In this document: in pieces, positions 4,554-8,036 of the stretch
Layout: every line of letters begins with the position of its first letter
How positions within the stretch are numbered: the stretch's first letter is position 1
Assembly: GCA_910588415.1 (NCBI GenBank)
Contig: CAJUPK010000116.1
Location: forward strand, 1-8,036
DNA: 8,036 bases
Source: an uncultured Oscillospiraceae bacterium
GTDB taxonomy: Bacteria > Bacillota > Clostridia > Oscillospirales > Acutalibacteraceae
Reading direction: 5' to 3'
Position numbers and translations under genes: made by a program
The notes under the pieces: model-generated
What the model was told of the DNA's origin: nothing
Databases searched by the model: none
What the model saw: only the letters and a program-made list of their open reading frames with translations

Positions 4554-6239
4554 ATGTCGCAAATCGTTGAAAAGGCCCGGCAGCAGCTGCGCGGGGCCAT
4601 TGAAAGCGCCTTGGTACAGGCCATGCAGGAGGGCGCCCTGCCAGAGGCCCCCCTGCCCGCCTTTGCCCTGGAGGTGCCCGCGGACCGTTCCCACGGGGAC
4701 TGGTCCAGCAATGTGGCCATGGCCGGGGCCAGGACCTTCCACGCCGCCCCCCGGGCCATTGCCGGGGCCATTCAGCAGCGCCTGTCCTTAGAGGGGACCT
4801 GCTTCTCCTCCTGCGAGATAGCCGGGCCAGGCTTTTTAAACTTTACCTATAACAGGGCCTTTTATGGGCAGGTGCTGCAGGATATCCAGGAGCAGGGGGC
4901 AGCCTATGGCCGCAGCGGCTCTGGCAACGGCAGGCGGGTTTTGGTGGAGTATGTGTCCGCCAACCCCACAGGCCCCATGCACATTGGCAACGCCCGGGGC
5001 GGCGTGCTGGGCGACGCCCTCTCTGCTGTTTTAGAGGCAGCGGGCTGCCAGGTACAGCGGGAGTTCTATGTAAACGACGCGGGCAACCAGGTGAACCGCT
5101 ATGGACTGTCCATAGAGGCCCGGTACATGCAGCTGTTCCAGCCGGATTTCCCTTTTCCAGAGGACGGCTACCTGGGGGAGGACGTGACGGAGAACGCCAA
5201 AGCCTTTGCAGAGCTGCACGGGGACAAATATGTGGACAGTGACAGCCAGGCCCGCCGGGAGGCTCTCATTGCCTATGCCATTCCCAAAAACATCCAGGTG
5301 CTGCACGACGATTTGAAGCGCTACCGGGTGGAGTACGACAACTGGTTCCACGAGTCCTCCCTGCATGAAAACGGCGCGGTGAGCCGGGTGGTGGAGGCGC
5401 TTCGGGAAAAGGGCTGCACCTATGAGAAAGAGGGGGCCCTGTGGTTCCGGGGCGAGAGCTATGGGTCAGAGGACTTTGTACTGGTGCGCTCCAACGGGGT
5501 GCCCACCTATATTGTGCCGGACATTGCCTACCACTACAACAAGCTGGTGACCAGGGGCTTTGACCGGGCCATCAACGTGCTGGGGGCAGATCACCACGGG
5601 TATGTGCCCCGGCTGAAGGCCGCCATTGCCGCCCTGGGCATTGACCCGGACCGCCTGCAGGTGGTGCTGATGCAGATGGTGAGCCTGGTGCGGGACGGGG
5701 AGGCGGTTAAGCTCTCTAAGCGCAGCGGCAAGGCCATCACCATGGCCAATCTGCTGGACGAGGTGCCCATTGACGCGGCCCGCTTTTTGTTTAACTCCTA
5801 CGAGCCCAACACCCGCATTGAGTTTGACCTGGACCTGGCTGTGAAGGAGGACGCCCAAAACCCGGTGTACTATGTGCAGTATGCCCACGCCCGTATCTGC
5901 AGTATTCTGCGCAGCCTGCAGGCCGACGGCATAGAGCCCCGGCCCTGCTCCCTGGAGGAGCTGGCCCTGCTGGCTGCCCCGGAGGAGGCGGAGCTGGTGC
6001 GCGTTCTCTCTGGCTACACAGACGAGATCGCGGGCGCTGCCAACAGCATGGACCCGGCCCGTATCACCCGGTATGTGCTGCATGTGTCCACGCTGTTCCA
6101 CAAGTTCTACAACGCCTGCCGGGTAAAGGGCGTGGACCCAGCCCTTTCCGCTGCCAGGCTGCAGCTTTGCGTGGCAGCCAAAACCGTGATTGAAAACGCC
6201 CTGGCGCTGTTTAAAGTCACGGCGCCGGACCGCATGTGA
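4554..6239 (+). CDS. argS: Arginyl-tRNA synthetase
   Basis: This class I synthetase charges tRNA-Arg with arginine in the cytoplasm. At 561 residues it is full length. The N-terminal additional domain (about 1-110) recognises the tRNA D-loop. The Rossmann catalytic domain follows, with SANPTGPMHIGNARG (135-149, HIGH-type signature as HIGN), FYVNDAGNQ (171-179), LGADHHGY (343-350) and the second signature as VKLSKRSGKAI (385-395), in which the usual KMSKS lysine is kept. The C-terminal DALR anticodon-binding domain (about 440-561) opens with YVQYAHARICSILR and ends in APDRM. The ATG has AAAGGA ten bases upstream, a little far but acceptable. The preceding DUF1934 gene and following glucosidase lie on the same strand. 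No missing key residue or frameshift was seen. Confidence 0.98.
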   Translation: MSQIVEKARQQLRGAIESALVQAMQEGALPEAPLPAFALEVPADRSHGDWSSNVAMAGARTFHAAPRAIAGAIQQRLSLEGTCFSSCEIAGPGFLNFTYNRAFYGQVLQDIQEQGAAYGRSGSGNGRRVLVEYVSANPTGPMHIGNARGGVLGDALSAVLEAAGCQVQREFYVNDAGNQVNRYGLSIEARYMQLFQPDFPFPEDGYLGEDVTENAKAFAELHGDKYVDSDSQARREALIAYAIPKNIQVLHDDLKRYRVEYDNWFHESSLHENGAVSRVVEALREKGCTYEKEGALWFRGESYGSEDFVLVRSNGVPTYIVPDIAYHYNKLVTRGFDRAINVLGADHHGYVPRLKAAIAALGIDPDRLQVVLMQMVSLVRDGEAVKLSKRSGKAITMANLLDEVPIDAARFLFNSYEPNTRIEFDLDLAVKEDAQNPVYYVQYAHARICSILRSLQADGIEPRPCSLEELALLAAPEEAELVRVLSGYTDEIAGAANSMDPARITRYVLHVSTLFHKFYNACRVKGVDPALSAARLQLCVAAKTVIENALALFKVTAPDRM

Positions 6240-6247
6240 CCCCGGCG

Positions 6248-6255
6248 AAAGGAGG
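6248..6255 (+). promoter_or_regulatory. Ribosome binding site of the GH13 gene
   Basis: AAAGGAGG is a full-length match to the anti-Shine-Dalgarno, six bases before the ATG at 6262. It lies after the argS stop and decides the start against an in-frame ATG at 6190 that would overlap argS by 50 bases. Confidence 0.85.
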
Positions 6256-6261
6256 CCTGCC

Positions 6262-7917
6262 ATGACCGCGGAAAAGGATTGGATCAAGGACCTGGTCGTG
6301 TACCAGATCTATCCCCGAAGCTTTTACGACTCCAATGGGGACGGCATAGGGGACCTGCCCGGCATTTTGCAGAAGCTGGGCCACCTGGAGGAGCTGGGGG
6401 TAAACGCCCTGTGGCTCTCTCCGGTGTATCGCTCTCCCAATGACGACAATGGGTACGACATCTCCGACTATCAGGATATCATGGAGGAGTTTGGCACCAT
6501 GGAGGACTGGGACCGCCTGCAGGAGGCCTGCCAGAAGCGGGGCATCCGGCTGATTATGGACCTGGTGGTAAACCACTCCTCGGACGAGCACCCCTGGTTT
6601 GTGGAATCCCGGTCCTCCCGGGACAATCCCAAAAGCGAGTACTACATCTGGCGGGACCCGGTGCAGGGCCGGGAGCCCAACAACTGGGCCTCTGCCTTTG
6701 GGGGCAGCGCCTGGGAGTATGTGCCGGAGCGGGGGCAGTACTATTTCCACTATTTTTCTAAAAAGCAGCCGGACCTGAACTGGGCCTGCCAGGACCTGCG
6801 GGAAGAGCTGGTGGCCATGATGCACAAATGGGCGGACAAGGGCGTGGGGGGCTTTCGGGTGGACGCCATCAGCTATTTGGACAAGCCCCTGGATTTTCCC
6901 GACTCGGCCCTGCCCCCTCAGCCGGACGGGTACTCCTTCCCGGACTGCCTTGCGGGCAGGCCCGGCACCCATGCCTATATCCAGGAGCTGAACCGCCGGG
7001 TTTTTGCCCCCCGCCAGCTGCTCACCGTGGGAGAGGTCTCGGCCCCCCATGTGGAGGAGCTGTGCCGGTATGTGCGCACAGCCCGGGAGGAGTTTGACAT
7101 GGCCATTCCCTTTGTGCCTCCCATGGTGGAGATTGACACCTGGTCCCCCCAGAAGCTGAAAAGGGACATAGAGGAGAGCTGGCAGGCCCTGCGGGAGGAC
7201 GGCTGGTGGGCCCGGTTCTTCAGCAACCACGACAAGCCCCGGCAGGTCTCTCTGTATGGGGACGACGGGGCCTATTGGGAGGTTTCCGCTAAGTTTCTGG
7301 CCATGTTTCTGCACAGCCTGCCCGGCACCCCCTTTGTGTACCAGGGGGAGGAGATCGGCATGACCAACTTGAAGCTGCCCCGCATAGAGGACTACAAGGA
7401 CCCGGACACCCGGAACCGCTACCGCCAGCTGCTGCTCTCTGGCCTGGACCCGGAGGCAGCTCTGGCCCGGGCCCAACTGGAGAGCCGGGACAATGCCCGC
7501 ACCCCCATGCAGTGGGACGCCACGGAGAACGGCGGCTTTACCACGGGCCGGCCCTGGCTGCAGGTAAACCCCAACACCCGGACCATCCATGTGGAGGCCC
7601 AGCGCCAGGACCCCCACTCGATTTTCCAGTGCTACCGCAGGCTGATCGCCCTGCGCAAGGAGCAGCCGGTTTTGTCCCGGGGGGATTTCGCCTTCTTAGA
7701 GACAGGCCCCGGCGAGCCCCTTGCCCTGACCAGAACCCTGCCGCCAGAGGGACTGCTGGGGATCTTCAACTTCTCCCGGCAGCCCTGCCAGGTTCCCGCC
7801 CGGCTGCTGGAGCGGGCCGGGGAACCCCTGCTCTCCTCCTACGACCGGGAGGGCGGCTGGCAGGGTCCTGCCCTGCGGCCCTATGAAGCGGCGCTTTTCC
7901 GCTGGAAGCCGGTGTAA
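6262..7917 (+). CDS. GH13 alpha-glucosidase (oligo-1,6-glucosidase type)
   Basis: This 551-residue glycoside hydrolase, with no signal peptide, should release glucose from the non-reducing ends of short alpha-glucosides in the cytoplasm. The (beta/alpha)8 barrel opens with VVYQIYPRSFYDSNGDGIGD (12-31, calcium-loop type). Conserved regions are DLVVNHSS (100-107), QPDLNW (169-174, the oligo-1,6-glucosidase subfamily mark), GFRVDAIS (197-204, nucleophile Asp201), VGEVS (256-260, acid/base Glu258) and SNHDKPR (321-327, transition-state Asp324). A C-terminal beta domain follows (about 470-551). Subfamily 31 fits best, where maltases, isomaltases and sucrases mix. The residue after the nucleophile is Ala rather than the Val of classical 1,6-specific enzymes, so alpha-1,4 or mixed specificity is possible; this is inference. 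The start has an ideal ribosome binding site 22 bp after argS, suggesting co-transcription. Trehalose-6-phosphate hydrolase is a less likely alternative. Confidence 0.93.
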   Translation: MTAEKDWIKDLVVYQIYPRSFYDSNGDGIGDLPGILQKLGHLEELGVNALWLSPVYRSPNDDNGYDISDYQDIMEEFGTMEDWDRLQEACQKRGIRLIMDLVVNHSSDEHPWFVESRSSRDNPKSEYYIWRDPVQGREPNNWASAFGGSAWEYVPERGQYYFHYFSKKQPDLNWACQDLREELVAMMHKWADKGVGGFRVDAISYLDKPLDFPDSALPPQPDGYSFPDCLAGRPGTHAYIQELNRRVFAPRQLLTVGEVSAPHVEELCRYVRTAREEFDMAIPFVPPMVEIDTWSPQKLKRDIEESWQALREDGWWARFFSNHDKPRQVSLYGDDGAYWEVSAKFLAMFLHSLPGTPFVYQGEEIGMTNLKLPRIEDYKDPDTRNRYRQLLLSGLDPEAALARAQLESRDNARTPMQWDATENGGFTTGRPWLQVNPNTRTIHVEAQRQDPHSIFQCYRRLIALRKEQPVLSRGDFAFLETGPGEPLALTRTLPPEGLLGIFNFSRQPCQVPARLLERAGEPLLSSYDREGGWQGPALRPYEAALFRWKPV

Positions 7918-8036
7918 AAACCAGGGGAGGGGGGACCTCTCCTGTCCCTCCTATTATGGTATGCTTTTTGAGAGCAACAGGAAAAGTTTCGCCTTCTCAC
8001 CTTCGGTTCGGTCAGCTCGGGACGGTCCCCACCGGG
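7918..8036. other. Intergenic tail with the start of another repeat element
   Basis: The 3' flank of the glucosidase gene first has a short G-rich hairpin (7924-7930 with 7936-7942, one G-U pair) without an adjacent U-tract. From 7969 it carries TGAGAGC, six variable bases and AAAAGTTTCGCC (7982-7993), the same opening at the same spacing as 3639-3663. It continues with small inverted repeats such as ACC-TTC-GGT and GGGA-CGG-TCCC (about 8019-8029). The element is cut by the window end. No gene is visible. Confidence 0.55.

Noticed and set aside
6217..7617. A 466-residue frame antisense to the GH13 gene, and similar long antisense frames at 1718-2578, 2751-3749 and 5466-6287
   Set aside because: Long antisense openings are common opposite GC-rich genes. 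The sense strands carry complete catalytic motifs and ribosome binding sites, while the antisense products are Gly/His/Val/Gln-rich with no recognisable motif.
7924..7942. Rho-independent terminator after the GH13 gene
   Set aside because: The stem has seven pairs with one G-U, but the nearest T-run is more than 20 bases downstream.

Overview
The window suggests a GC-rich, low-GC-branch-related anaerobe of the Oscillospirales type (Faecalibacterium, Gemmiger or Subdoligranulum relatives). The grounds are GC-rich coding sequence with strong AGGAGG-type ribosome binding sites, consensus sigma-A promoters, a DUF1934 (YwiB-like) gene beside argS as in Bacillus subtilis, and intergenic DNA full of small perfect hairpins. 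The genus is inference; no rRNA or other marker is present.

Layout. Positions 1-762 hold no credible gene. They are a repeat field: a set of short perfect inverted repeats (1-372) followed by two nearly identical 134/133-bp tandem units and the start of a third (374-668), each unit able to fold into one long hairpin. A minus-strand gene for an unrecognised 265-residue protein follows (763-1560). It diverges from ddl across a compact pair of back-to-back sigma-A promoters (1603-1681). On the plus strand come ddl (D-alanine--D-alanine ligase) and murI (glutamate racemase), overlapping by 8 bp. A 288-bp gap packed with five perfect hairpins follows, then a DUF1934 beta-barrel protein, a 195-bp leader-like gap, argS (arginyl-tRNA synthetase), and 22 bp later a GH13 alpha-glucosidase. 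The last 119 bp begin another copy of the intergenic repeat family and are cut by the window edge.

How the genes work together. ddl and murI supply the two D-amino-acid building blocks of peptidoglycan, the D-Ala-D-Ala dipeptide and D-glutamate, and their overlap implies coupled translation. argS is housekeeping. The DUF1934 protein has no known function but is a recurrent argS neighbour. The alpha-glucosidase would split short alpha-glucosides to glucose in the cytoplasm; its link to argS is probably only shared transcription.

The most interesting material is the non-coding DNA. At least eleven perfect inverted repeats have loops of exactly three nucleotides, several containing the GCGAAGC mini-hairpin. 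One 33-bp module occurs in opposite orientation 3.5 kb apart (157-189 and 3680-3712), and another hairpin occurs twice with a changed stem that still pairs. This points to a dispersed, structure-conserved repeat family. No transposase, CRISPR array, tRNA or rRNA gene was found.
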